DNA from: Monosporascus cannonballus
Lineage: Eukaryota > Ascomycota > Sordariomycetes > Xylariales
NCBI GenBank assembly: GCA_004154925.1
Contig: QJNS01000381.1
Coordinates: forward strand, 1 to 49,873
DNA: 49,873 nt
Reading direction: 5' to 3'
Shown: positions 1-10,325 of the stretch, in pieces
How positions within the stretch are numbered: position 1 is the stretch's first letter
Layout: each line of letters opens with the position of its first letter
Position numbers and translations under genes: made by a program
The notes under the pieces: model-generated
What the model was told of the DNA's origin: nothing
Seen by the model: only the letters and a program-made list of their open reading frames with translations
The model's database searches: none

Positions 1-424
1 CAGCGGAAGCTACCCGGCGACCCCCGCAGACCTACGCCACATCTACGTCCTGCGGCCCCCCCTATCCTCCCCGCTAGCGCCCGCCGTCGCCGCCGCCAGG
101 GAGTGGATGCTGTACGCGGCGCACGGGAGCCGGGACCGCGAGCTGTGTGGCACCGTCGTCGTGGGCGGCAGTTCCCTCCCATCCCCGTCTTCCGCGTCCT
201 CTGTGTCGGATGGCGGCGGAGACGTGCTGGTCACGACCGGGTGGAGGGGGTGGTTGCGGGTCGAGCGCGAGGACGTCCCCGGCTTCGGGATGGGGGGGTC
301 GGGGCGTGGCGGGGCGCTGAGCGTCGAGGAGGCGCTCCGGGAGCGCGGAAGGTGGGATGAGGTTGTCGAGCGCGCGGGCTGGGTCGCCGGGTGGAGGGGC
401 GGGCTGTATGTGTGGAAGGAGTGA
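1..424 (+). CDS. 3' end of an unidentified protein-coding gene (possibly XRCC2-like)
   Basis: The frame is open from base 2 to a TAG ending at 424, so only about the last 140 residues are in the window and the 5' end is cut off. The visible part has a basic, hydrophobic stretch (LRHIYVLRPP), a segment ending EWMLYAAHGSRDREL, a strand-like GTVVVGG, a Ser/Gly-rich insert, then TGWRGWLRVEREDVPGF and a C-terminal tail with EEALRERGRWDEVV. This order of a glycine-containing strand followed by a GW-x-GWLRV-x-RE motif reminds me of the C-terminal part of fungal RecA/RAD51-paralogue proteins of the XRCC2 type, but that is from memory and weak. The ATP-binding part would lie outside the window. It is convergent with the next gene. 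Coding status is well supported by the long, GC-rich open frame; identity is not. Confidence 0.6.
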   Translation, partial: SGSYPATPADLRHIYVLRPPLSSPLAPAVAAAREWMLYAAHGSRDRELCGTVVVGGSSLPSPSSASSVSDGGGDVLVTTGWRGWLRVEREDVPGFGMGGSGRGGALSVEEALRERGRWDEVVERAGWVAGWRGGLYVWKE

Positions 425-824
425 GTGGCTGGTTAGGTGGATATGTCCGCATGCCCCTTCGACGGCAGTATGTTGCATCTGGTAGATCAGTGCAGATATT
501 ACAGGTACGGGGGGTAGCTATGAAAGGGAGGCCGTAACGAAGGCTTCATGCATTTGCTTCGAACACACTATACCAATGCTGGTGCGGATGGCCATCGTAT
601 GTCGTTCGCCCACATACCGCTAAGTATACACGGACGCAAAAAGCCATACAAATGCAATCGCAGGCACGACTCATTGCCCGGAACGGAGAGCTAGGTGTAA
701 GCATTTATTGACGCAATCATAGAGCACCATATATCCATCAACTCAACATCTCAAGTACGACAATATCCGAAAGCTACCACCGCCTACCCTCCCCTCCGGG
801 CTACACCTGAATACTCGATCTAAC
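425..824. other. Convergent 3' intergenic region
   Basis: A spacer of 400 bases between two convergent stop codons. It is more AT-rich than the flanking coding sequence and must hold both 3' UTRs and polyadenylation signals. No ORF, tRNA or repeat was recognised. Confidence 0.6.
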
Positions 825-2390
825 CTAACTAGAGCCAGCAGACGCAGAAGTAGCCAATACCCTCTGGACCGCTTCCCGCCTCTTAACGCGCTCGTAGTAC
901 TCCAATAGAGCGCCGTCAATGTCCACCCCGCGCTTCTCACCGGGCACCAAGCTATACAGGACCGGCCAGAAAGCGAAATCGGCGAGTGTCAGGGACGCGC
1001 CCGCGATGAACTCGGCCTCCGCCGCGTATTCGGTCCAGACCGCCATTTCCCGGCCGAGGGCCCCCTCGTCGTGACCGGCGCGATATCTGTCCAGGAGGCT
1101 GAGGGCCTGCTGGAACCGGGTGAACTGCCTCGCGAGTTCGGGCTGCGACGACGGCGGTGTGATTTTGCTGTCATCAGCCGCGTCTTTCCTCCCGTAGAAC
1201 CGGTCGAGGTAGAGCATGATGGCGACGCCGCCATGGACCGCGGTCTTGCCGGGGTCGTTGTCGACGAACTTGACCGGCAGGTCCTCTGGCGGGATGGCTG
1301 TGGGGTCCCTGTCGGGTTTCCCGTCCCTCGAGCCAAGCTGCGTCGGCGTCATGCTGCCCCGGGCGTAGCCGACGCCGAACTCGGCCAGCATGAGCTGGAT
1401 GCGCATGTTCACGACAGGGTCGGTCGACAGGAACAGCCGGGGCGAGGCGGAGATGTGCAGGACGTCGAAGCCTGCGCCGTAGAACTCGTCCCAGTCGAAA
1501 TCGGTGGACTGGTTCTCCCTGCCGAAGGCCTGCAGCATCCTGACGGCGTCGGGCGTCTGGCCATTAATCACCTCGTGCGCCTCGGCCTTGGTCTTCCCCG
1601 TCGCCCCCTGTCCCCAGATCAGCCGGCTGTCTCGGTCCAGGAAGGTTGCTATCCTCCTGAACGTCAGTGAGATGCGGCCGCCGTCGTACGCGAGCTCCTC
1701 CGCCGACTTCTCCCGTTCGAGTCTCTTGTCTTGGCGGATGCCGTGCAACCACCGCATGTTGGTGGCTAGCCCAATCTTGCACAGAGAGTTGTGCGGCAGT
1801 CGCGCGCGCTGGACCTGGCGCCTGAGCTCATCCGCCGCCGGTTCCGATTCGGCACCGCTCTTGTCTTTCGGTTGCCGTTTAGTCCGTAGCACCATAGTAC
1901 GTTCCGCGCCGAGGCTGACGTTGGCGATGAAGCTGTCTTTTGCTATGTCTAATGTCTTGTCGCTGTGCTCTGAGATGTAGTCATTGCCATCTCGATAAAA
2001 TTGTATCAAGACGTGATTGAGGGGGTGTCCCAGTTTGTCCTCGATCACATTCTTGATCTCTAGGACAGCGGGCGAGAAGGGGAACAGCGGCGGGGATTCA
2101 TCTGCGGGATGTCGGTAAATAGGCATATTGCCCTCATGATCGACTTGTCCTTGGACGGCGACGAGCCGGGGGACCTCGCCGCCCTGGTGCGACATTCGCT
2201 GCCAGCGAACTTCATCCCTGATCTTCTCGAACACGTTCTCGGCTAGCGGATGTGGTAGGACATCATAGATGATCCTGGTATCCCCTTCACAAAGAGGCTC
2301 GCTCTCTTTTGAGCTCGGATCCGTTGACATTGCGCCACTATAAAAAGAAGAGTTAGTTGGTACATCGACCCAACGCAGGCTCCCGAGCAT
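825..2390 (-). CDS. AlkB-like 2OG-Fe(II) dioxygenase fused to a GST-like domain
   Basis: A single-exon 521-residue protein. Residues about 35-250 form an AlkB-type double-stranded beta-helix. The iron ligands are visible as H142-x-D144 in EHSDKT and H216 in RWLHGIRQDK, and the 2-oxoglutarate/fold arginines R239 and R245 lie in GGRISLTFRRIATF. The family oxidatively removes alkyl groups from nucleic-acid bases or protein side chains using Fe(II), O2 and 2-oxoglutarate; the substrate here is unknown. After a linker (about 250-300), residues about 308-345 read like a thioredoxin-fold GST N-domain (ISASPRLFLSTDPVVNMRIQ), and about 360-515 an all-helical GST C-domain ending SLTLADFAFWPVLYSL. The ATG at 2390 gives the longest frame; a second Met (codon 21, at 2330) starts the more typical acidic sequence and could be the real start. 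No inactivating change was seen in the dioxygenase motif. Confidence 0.85.
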   Translation of the reverse strand: MLGSLRWVDVPTNSSFYSGAMSTDPSSKESEPLCEGDTRIIYDVLPHPLAENVFEKIRDEVRWQRMSHQGGEVPRLVAVQGQVDHEGNMPIYRHPADESPPLFPFSPAVLEIKNVIEDKLGHPLNHVLIQFYRDGNDYISEHSDKTLDIAKDSFIANVSLGAERTMVLRTKRQPKDKSGAESEPAADELRRQVQRARLPHNSLCKIGLATNMRWLHGIRQDKRLEREKSAEELAYDGGRISLTFRRIATFLDRDSRLIWGQGATGKTKAEAHEVINGQTPDAVRMLQAFGRENQSTDFDWDEFYGAGFDVLHISASPRLFLSTDPVVNMRIQLMLAEFGVGYARGSMTPTQLGSRDGKPDRDPTAIPPEDLPVKFVDNDPGKTAVHGGVAIMLYLDRFYGRKDAADDSKITPPSSQPELARQFTRFQQALSLLDRYRAGHDEGALGREMAVWTEYAAEAEFIAGASLTLADFAFWPVLYSLVPGEKRGVDIDGALLEYYERVKRREAVQRVLATSASAGSS

Positions 2391-2540
2391 GGCTTCGGCC
2401 TCGTACCTTATTACACTTCTCCAAAAATCTAGTCAGTACTCCGGTTCCCTTTTGGCGACCCCGCTTTGTTTGGTAGTACCAGCACTTTCCAAGGCTGACA
2501 TGGGCCCGCCTTTTCTTCAGCTCTTTTGTTTGTAAAATGA

Positions 2541-3859
2541 TTAACGCTTTGGTTTTGGTGTTGTTGAACTAGAGCAATCTTTTTCATCTAGATTCTCTTG
2601 ACTTTTCTTGGCAGATCCACGCGCTGCGGCTGAGCGACCATCGTCTTCTTTCTCATCGCCACGTGAATGCTGCTGCGTAGTCGAATCGACTGGATCTGAT
2701 TGCACCACTGGTGTGTCTGCTGGATCTCCCCGTATCTCTTTCCCTTTACTTCCTCTGTTTGCGCCTACCAGGGGTCGTATCCGCGGCTTGGAGCTTTTTG
2801 CGCGGGTCTCATGCTGAGATTCATCGGCTGCAGGGTCACTATTTAGCGACAATTTTTCAAATGAAGACTCGAGTTTCGAGGTCAAGGATGTCGCATCCTC
2901 TTCCCCAGTACGTCGACGTACGGTAGAGCTTTTCCCATCAGCCGTCGATGACCTTTGGCCGGACCTGCGCGAGGACCTTGACTTGGGTTGAAATACCTCC
3001 AAGGTGCCCTCTGTCGTCAGCACGTCACAGCCGGTCGCATCGGAGATACTTTGGATCGCGTTGTGATGTCGCATACTGCTCCGGTAGCCGCAACAATCCT
3101 CGACGATGGCGATGCAGTATCCGTGGCTGGCGGCATCGACAGCAGTAGCCATAACACCGATGTTGGTCAAGGATCCACAGATGAACAGTTCCGTAACCAA
3201 TCTCCTTCGCAGAAGCCGAAGCAGCTGTTCTGATTTGAAAGCCGAGTAGTATGATTTGACGATGACATGGTCCTTGGGTTGGACAGCCTGCTGCACTGCT
3301 GGGTGCATCTCTATACCGCTTGAGCCTTGCCGGACACATCTCGGCCGAGTCGAAGCTTCGGGCCCGAGGAAAGCTTCCGGACACTTGGAAACCTCGGTTC
3401 CTTGCTGGGGTGCGCGCTGGCGACGCCCCTTTGATGAACCGGTGAGCATTAGCCCATCTGATGTCAAGATCTGCTCGCTCTGGACAGACCGCGGGCCGCC
3501 AAACTGGCTGTGCACCCAGATGATCTCCCCGCCGCATTGGCGAAACGCAGTGACGAGTTCTACGATGCGCTGGGGCAAGTCCTCCGGGGCCTTCACCGGC
3601 AAGGCGCCGTCTTTGGCAAGGAAGTCATTCTGGGGGTCCACAACCATCAACCCCCGGCGAGTCTTCAAGGATGGAAGCTTGGCCGGATCTATGGGAAACA
3701 TGATAACTTCTTCGTTGTATGCTCTGATAGCCTTTGTGGAGTTAGTCTGGGATCTCTAGTGAATAAAACAGTGGGGAGGTAAAAGGAGGATGATAAGGGC
3801 TGGGGTTGAATCACTTACACCACGGAGTTAAGTTGCAGTCTTATACGGAAATAAAACAT
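2541..3859 (-). CDS. Isochorismatase-fold (cysteine hydrolase-like) protein, nucleophile replaced
   Basis: Proposed exons 3859-3819 and 3723-2541, giving 407 residues. The 95-nt intron 3818-3724 has a GTAAGT donor, CTAAC branch point and CAG acceptor, and joins in phase; the alternative is one exon from the ATG at 3701. Numbering from that ATG, the isochorismatase core covers residues 12-245. The catalytic Asp is D22 (VVDPQNDF) and the Lys is K149 (VIVKSYYSAF). The usual CG-x2-TD-x-C signature reads CGSLTNIG, putting Gly182 where the nucleophilic Cys normally sits, so classical amidase or isochorismatase activity is doubtful. About 45 residues (75-125) are inserted between D22 and K149. Residues 245-386 are low-complexity, rich in Ser, Arg, Lys and Asp, probably disordered. 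It lies head-to-tail behind the AlkB-GST gene with a ~150-bp gap. The start is uncertain, the family is sure. Confidence 0.8.
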
Positions 3860-6800
3860 AGCAGTTCCGGTTGAAAAAAGGAGCTATATGCAGTCATCAA
3901 GCCTGACGGACTACAGCGACGTTTTCTACAAACGGAATACCACTCGTCATGGACTTCGGAACGGCTCCCGACCAATCATGGTATCTGAGACATCGGAGCG
4001 TAGAAATATTGATGCTGGTATTCAAAACAAGTAATATCCAAGAACCTGCCTGAAGAATATAACACCGTCTTCGGGTGGGACGGGAGATTAAAAATGCTAG
4101 GCCCACAAGGCACGCAGGCAGGGGGCCAGAGGAACGAGGCGAGTGAGAAGACAAGATTTGGATGCTGACAAGGAGCGCTCCGCCCAGTTACACAACATCA
4201 CAGATCGCATGTACAACGAAGTAAGTTGCTATGTAGACACGTAGGTATGGAGAGCTATGCGACCTAATTTTATGTTGGCTCGGTAAGCTCTGTATAGCAA
4301 GTTGCGTGTGTATGTGTGCGTGTATAGATGTGAAATGCACGCATATAGCGTACGATACGACAAGAGAGGACAGGGGTTCGCAGGGTCTCATGCAGATGCG
4401 AGAAGCATGAGAAACGTGGAAGACGAGGAATAACCCCAACCTTTGGACAAGGGTTCAAATTATCGAGAAAATTCGCGATTGACGAAACTTGAGAGCTGAT
4501 GCCGGGGGTTGCTGAGGAGCAAGCCGGAGAGCTGGAGGGCTGGAGGGCGAACGCATGCATGGCCAGGCTCGGCTTGGCTTGGCTTGGCTGGTCCCTCGTG
4601 GGCTTGTAGAATCCCCAAGTCAGCGTTTCCCGCTGGTCAGTGATCCGCAGATCAATGCTTAGACTCCCTTCGCTAGACCAGGCCAGCCCCCATCCTACCG
4701 CCCCCACCCTACTGAAGCACACTGCAAGATCGACGCCTTACGCACCAAGGTCTGGATTCTGAAAGAAGCCAGTCCACAAAAGCTGGCGAAATATCGTGAG
4801 CAAGAATCCCCCGCGGCAAAACCTCACCACGGATCCGTCCGCCGTGATAAATATACCCAAAGCGATAATAAGGAAAAACGCAAAATATATATCTACATAC
4901 AGAGCTGATTGAAGAGGTAGGGGGGATGAAATCTAATAAAAGCAAGACCGAGGCGTGGTTCCTCGCCCGATGATGCCTATTCCGGCTCTATGGAGATAAT
5001 TCGTACTGATGTACTGCTTCTCCGCTACCTGGATATCCTCAGCGGCCGGCTGGGGGGAAGAAAGGAGCTTTGATGTTGTGGCGTCTCTCGTTCATGCTGC
5101 TATGAATCCCGTGGTAGGCCGGTGTAATTGAACGCCAACGGAGACACCCGGTATGTAGTCGTCGTTGGTGTGCGTCCCCAGGAGCCCATGGGTGTTATTA
5201 GGCGTTATAATGTCCAGCTTACTGTGAGGGTAGGCTCGAATTCGTAAATTCTGGCTCGTGATAGGATGGTTAACTCAGGGTCGATCCAATAGAGTCAATC
5301 CTCAGCAGATCCTCCATCCGCGTTCTGGGGCGGTTAATGCAAACCTCATGGCATCTAAGACCACTTGACGAGACCTAAGTACATAGTACCTATGTACTTC
5401 CGGCGTAAGATGACAAGTCAATAGATGATTATCCGTCCCCTCGTTTAAGTCTTCCAGCTCCGCACTGCGAGGAATTTTCGTCGGACCCGAGCCGTCTCAT
5501 CTTCGTCGCAGTGAGTTACAACATGCCTTCGGACTTCCTCTAGAGCCCTGAATGATGATCTGATTTATTATAAGCACTCCAACTTCACCGCGCAATGTGA
5601 CAGCCAAATAATGTCGTCCAGGACTGACGACAGGGCAAATAGATCCTATAGCTAACCGCTTGCACCCGCCACTCGAACGGCGGCCCGCCGCATCCCTCGC
5701 AGGGTGCAAAGGTAGAATAGTAGCAGCAATTCTAGACTCTGCGTTTTACTTCGATGCGTTCATTCATTTCCGACCTGTCAGCTCGAGTCTTGTACCAGCA
5801 GCCGCGGTCCTGCTTGCTGAGCACATTCCTTTCCATGCATTGTGCCCCGACTCCACCACTGTCACACGAGAGATCTACTGCGATGTGTATGCGGCAAGTC
5901 GCTGGCCGGCATGGCATCGGGCTGATTGTGACTCGCGGAAGGCTGCCGAGCGGCGTCTTGGCCGAACACGGAGTTACTTACAAACGCATGCGCGTCAGGA
6001 TGGCTCAGGCCGGCCGGCGCAGTGTGCGCGCAACGCGGCGAGCAGGGCTGAAAAGACGCCTACTAGTTTTCGCTATACTTGCTAAGTGCGGAGCTGTCTC
6101 GTGAAACTAACTACCTACATTTTGCCGACTTATCATTCAGCTCACTGGGGCTTGTGCGGCACACTCGCACACCTCCCACACTCAGGCCTCAAACACTCGC
6201 TTGCTTGTTGGATCCGCTTCCTTGCCCCAGGTGCTGCTGCGTGCGGTACGTGGGTTTTGCTCTGTAAGCTTGGCCGCATAGGACAGAGATCGCTTCCCCC
6301 TCGATTCTGCGGGTGCGGTGCCTGGGTTAGGAAGCGTCTTCCCGATGTGGATAGGCCAACGGAGTGAGAATCTCTTCCCTTATTCGCAGAGCAGACTTGC
6401 GGTTGGCGCGCCCTGCCCTCGATGGTACACATGCATGCATGGAACTTGTGTATTATGGGGCTGTCGCATTCGGCCGAGCTGACCGAACCTTGCTTGCCGT
6501 AAGACGTACCAAGGAATGCTGACGCGGTGTCACTAACAATAAAAAAAAATCGAGACCGGGGATTTCAATCGCAAACTCGGCTGCTTGAAGAACATCGAGG
6601 AAACATTGTGAAGGAGTCTGAGGCCATTATTACACCTTCACTTTCTCCGCATCTCTCGCGTTCGCGATACAATGAGGAGAATGGATGAGTCGAGAGGATA
6701 ATTAGGGGAAGGTTGCGCTAGAAGTATCTGATTCGGTGTAGTATACGTAAGGGATCTTGCTGCTGTTACCTCTATACTGCATCTACATGGTCTATATCTG

Positions 6801-7119
6801 ATTATACCCGGTCATAACATTATCAGCTGTTATGTCCCCCGAGATCATTGTATCTAGCACAGCGTCGCAGAAGTTTCATGCTTAATCTATATTGGTACCC
6901 CATATTCATCATGGCCCGCAGGTAGGTGTTCCATGACTAAGACGGAGGAGGCGTCAGATCGCAGTTGACTTTCCTCGGCTTGGCCATTCTGGGAAGTCCT
7001 CGCCGAAATATGAAGCTCCAACAAGGGGCTGCATTGGGAGAGTCGGAAAGCAAAATGCATATCTCTTCTTGTACGTTAGCAATCTGGTGGACACCGATGT
7101 CCTTCCTACGCCAGAGCTG
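3860..7119. other. Gene-poor region, no supported gene
   Basis: About 3.3 kb with only short overlapping open frames that lack conserved motifs, plausible starts or splice signals. It holds simple-sequence patches such as GCTTG repeats near 4568-4590, A9 near 6540, and a perfect 10-bp inverted repeat at 5377-5399. The left end must contain the promoter of the isochorismatase-like gene. No tRNA or transposase was recognised. Confidence 0.55.
5377..5399. repeat. Perfect 10-bp inverted repeat
   Basis: AAGTACATAG and CTATGTACTT are exact reverse complements separated by TAC, in otherwise featureless DNA. It is not followed by a T-run and no gene ends here. Function unknown. Confidence 0.5.
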
Positions 7120-8464
7120 TCGGCGCCTCCCCTTGAGGTACCGACCTACACCCAGCCGACGGCATACTTCGGAGAACCTCGGTCTCTCGGAGACGATAGG
7201 CGACGAGCAACGCCTGTGCAGGGCTGCTAGCTCCACCGAGACTCCGAGGTCGCTTTCCCTGAACTCCAGCCGGAGGAGGAATATCCTCAATTAAGGGCGT
7301 AAATGCGAGCACTTCTTATTTGCTCCATGTGTTGGTGGTGACTAGCATGATATATGGAGGCCGCGCCGGGATCCCCGAGAAGCGAGTGTCATTACCCATT
7401 GACGAGGATGTTGTGGATATATGGATCCCCGTGAGCGACGCCACGTTCGTGCAGGTGTGTTACCGCGCTGGCGATCTCCCGCAAGATGCTGAGACCCTGC
7501 GCAGTGGTCAAGGTTGTCGCGGCTGGGAAGCAGTCGTGCGTGCAACTCTGCGGGGAGCGCGGCAGGCCAGGGTACGATACGCCGTTGGTATGAGCTGCAT
7601 GACGAGATCTTCCGCATTGTCCGGGCGATCGTGTATCTGGGCTAGCGGGCCGATGAAGTTTTGGATGGGATCCGGCCTGGATGCAAGCTCCTCATCTCGT
7701 CCGCCGGCGTGCCATCGCTCGTCGCTTCGCCCTTGAATAGCTTGACGGTGACCTGTCGAGGATCGTCGGGTGCACCCCACGCCCCCTCGGAGATGGCACC
7801 TGACGCTCCCTCGCCGAGCAATTCGTGCACGGGATGCCGCCCCCAGCTGGTGCGCGCGAGTTCAGCCGCAGCAGGGTCGACAGCGGTAGCCGAACAGGGG
7901 TTCCTGGCAGAGGACAAGAAGGCGAGCTCAGGCAGGCCGAACAGCCAGGCAGGCAGCTCTCGGGTGCGATTGACCGACAACCTCAATAGACCAAGCCTCT
8001 CACAGGACACCATCCCCGCGGGCAGGGCGCGCGGCTCGTTCCCCGCCAGCATGCACCTCTGGAGGCGCGAGCACTGGCCGATACTCTCGAGCAGCGACCG
8101 GATCCGGTTGTCGGTAAGGATCAGCCAGCGCAGCCGCGACGGCAGCGAGTCTTCGGGTACCTCCGTCATGGCGTTCCCCGGGAAAGCGACCATGTCGAGC
8201 GCCGGGCACGACGCCGGCTCCCTTGGGAACACGGCGAAGTTACAGTTGGAGGAAAAGGCGATCCTGAGCTTCCGCTGGCGGCCGACGTCTCGTGGGCAGT
8301 GCGGACAGCCCGGTGCCCGAGAGGTCGAGGTGCTCGAGCGAGTCCGCCAGGTCGAATACGTGGGCAGGGAATCTGTCCAGAGGCTCGGAGATTTTCAGCT
8401 TCTCCGTCGCGGGAGGCGATCCCTTCTTCCCGGCGTCCTTGGCCAACCTCGCTGCTTGGCCCAT
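7120..8464 (-). pseudogene. Degenerate leucine-rich-repeat protein kinase (bacterial-type LRR kinase family)
   Basis: Read on the minus strand, consecutive pieces in different frames rebuild one LRR-plus-kinase architecture. From the ATG at 8464 come an N-terminal leader and first LRRs (DSLEHLDLSGTGLSALP); then, one frame over, more LRRs (LRWLILTDNRIRSL, RLQRCMLAGN, LGLLRLSVNRTRELP) and the kinase glycine loop (ELLGEGASGAI) and lysine strand (VTVKLFKG). After further shifts come LVMQLIPTAYRTL, HLHERGVAHGDPY (catalytic-loop HGD at about 7425-7433), LLGDPGAAS (where the family has GDFGAAS), and the C-terminal HRRCSSPIVSERPRFSEV. There are two adjacent in-frame stops (7392-7394 and 7389-7391) and at least five frameshifts; one is an extra base at about 8290, others lie near 7700, 7670, 7590 and 7280. 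I know this LRR-kinase arrangement mainly from proteobacteria, with fungal relatives. It is clearly broken. Confidence 0.75.
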
Positions 8465-10325
8465 TGTATAGCTGAGGCTGAGACTATGTTAATTACTCAT
8501 CGTTTATTCATGAAAAATTGATTCTTGTCTTGGATGAAGTCGGGTGACCTTGTTGGGTGGTTTTACATCGGGGTGCTGCATGACCGGAAATTGCATGCGA
8601 TAAAGTAGGAGGTGACAGTGAAGGGGTGACGAGATAAGACACAATCTGTCGCCCCGAGACACACGCTTGAAGATACGAGAACCGTGATATACGTAGGATA
8701 CAAGCAGCTTGTTCGTTATCTAGGCGGCTCACATGTTTCAATTAGCACATTAAGTTTACGGCCTTGTCCGAAGCTATATTTGGATAATCAACGAAATGTG
8801 ACCATCCTTGGTCTACTAGGGTAGAGAGACAATAAGTCGGCGTCTATGGGAGCATGATGAGCATGCTTGACGGATTCGGCTACGATATCTGAAAATATCT
8901 TAAGGGCTTAAGTTCATATGGTAGATGTGCAGAACAGACATGCAAATGATGTAGTAAGAGGGGGGACAAGGTATGGGATGGCAGGTCGTGGACAAAATAA
9001 TTGCCACACCTTTTACTCGCACCCCTCCTACCCCCCCCCAACCTCAGCAAAATGATATCAATGTATAAGCCATTTCTATCTCCCGTCTTCGGAATATACA
9101 TTACTTAATGGGTTTATAAGTAAGCAAGCCAGGCTATTCTGAAGCTGTATGGGGGGCGTGTCAATTATTTGTCCTCGACCTAGATAGTTTCCCTAGGCGA
9201 CTGTTCCATTCGTAGACTCCTAGGCATTGTTAGATGTCCTAGGCGACGAACAATTGAACAACAGGTCTCGATGGGAGTGCAGCAACCAGAAACTGGCCCA
9301 TTCACGCCCAGAACAAGCAAGCTTTGAGCAATAATAAACTGCTCCCATCATCCACCATGCAAACAATCCCAACACCGCAACAGGCGAATAAATTTGCATA
9401 TCGTTCGAAATCTCTTCGCCGCAGACGTGGATTTCAATAGGGCTACCTTCAGAGCTCCGGGCCCAACGCCAATGAATCAGAAGAATAGCTACCAGTGTAG
9501 CAAGCTTAGGCGATGCGCATGAGACGACATGTCCAGGGCAGGATCAGCTTCGAATCGACAGAGCATAGCTGGGGGAAGTCGGAATTGGATACCTGAAGAC
9601 CACGTCTTTAAAGTAGCTTCATACGAAGCCAATGACGATGCAATCTTTTCGAGGTCTAGCGTCCAGCCCCGCGGTTTCCACATCTTTCCGCCCCGCCGCT
9701 GCCTGCGCTAAGATTAAGCACGGCGCGCAAGAAGTGCCGGGTCCCCGAAGTGGAAACTTCCATCCAGCGGCAATCTTCGGCCATCGTCACCCTGCGTGAC
9801 TGCTCTGCTTCACCTACAGCAACAGCCCATGTCCCCCACCCTCAGGCGCCTCAGGCATCGCCCGCCTTCTTTCATTTTATCCTAAGCTTCCTTCTCGCTC
9901 CTTTGGAAAACGGGTTCTCGCAAAGACAAACTCTCTTCGGAAACCCAGCTTTCTTCTGTGCCGAATCTAATACTTGCCAACCCAAACTTCTTCAGTCACC
10001 GAAACTTTAACTTTGCGACAGGAGGATTCTCGCGCTCCCGATGACCACGACGCCAGCAGCCAATTCTATACGTCAAAGAGCGTCTTCCCATATCGATCGG
10101 TAATTGCGGCTTGATTCGATTCTGCTCGCGCTGAGCAATACAGACAGATACGGGCGCTTTCCGCGGGGGGCTCTTCTCGGACCCTGCACGATTGTTCCTT
10201 CTTCACGGACGAAGAAGTATCAATCAGTAACATCCACACGAAAACAAAATATTCCTGCGTTCCCCCGCCTAAAGCTTCGCTTTGCCCTTCTCCACCTACA
10301 CCTTTGTCGTTCATCCACCCGCTCC
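8465..10325. other. Intergenic region upstream of TAF8
   Basis: About 1.9 kb with no convincing gene. Near 9190-9250 the string CCTAGGCGAC occurs twice. The last 600 bases, C/T-rich with short tracts, are probably the TAF8 promoter and 5' UTR. Confidence 0.5.

Noticed and set aside
3897..4154. Minus-strand open frame upstream of the isochorismatase-like gene
   Set aside because: No motif, no fitting splice sites, ordinary composition for chance ORFs; it lies in the presumed promoter.
5660..6367. Overlapping plus-strand open frames
   Set aside because: Amino-acid content is random-looking (many Cys, Arg, His), there is no domain, and frames overlap one another.
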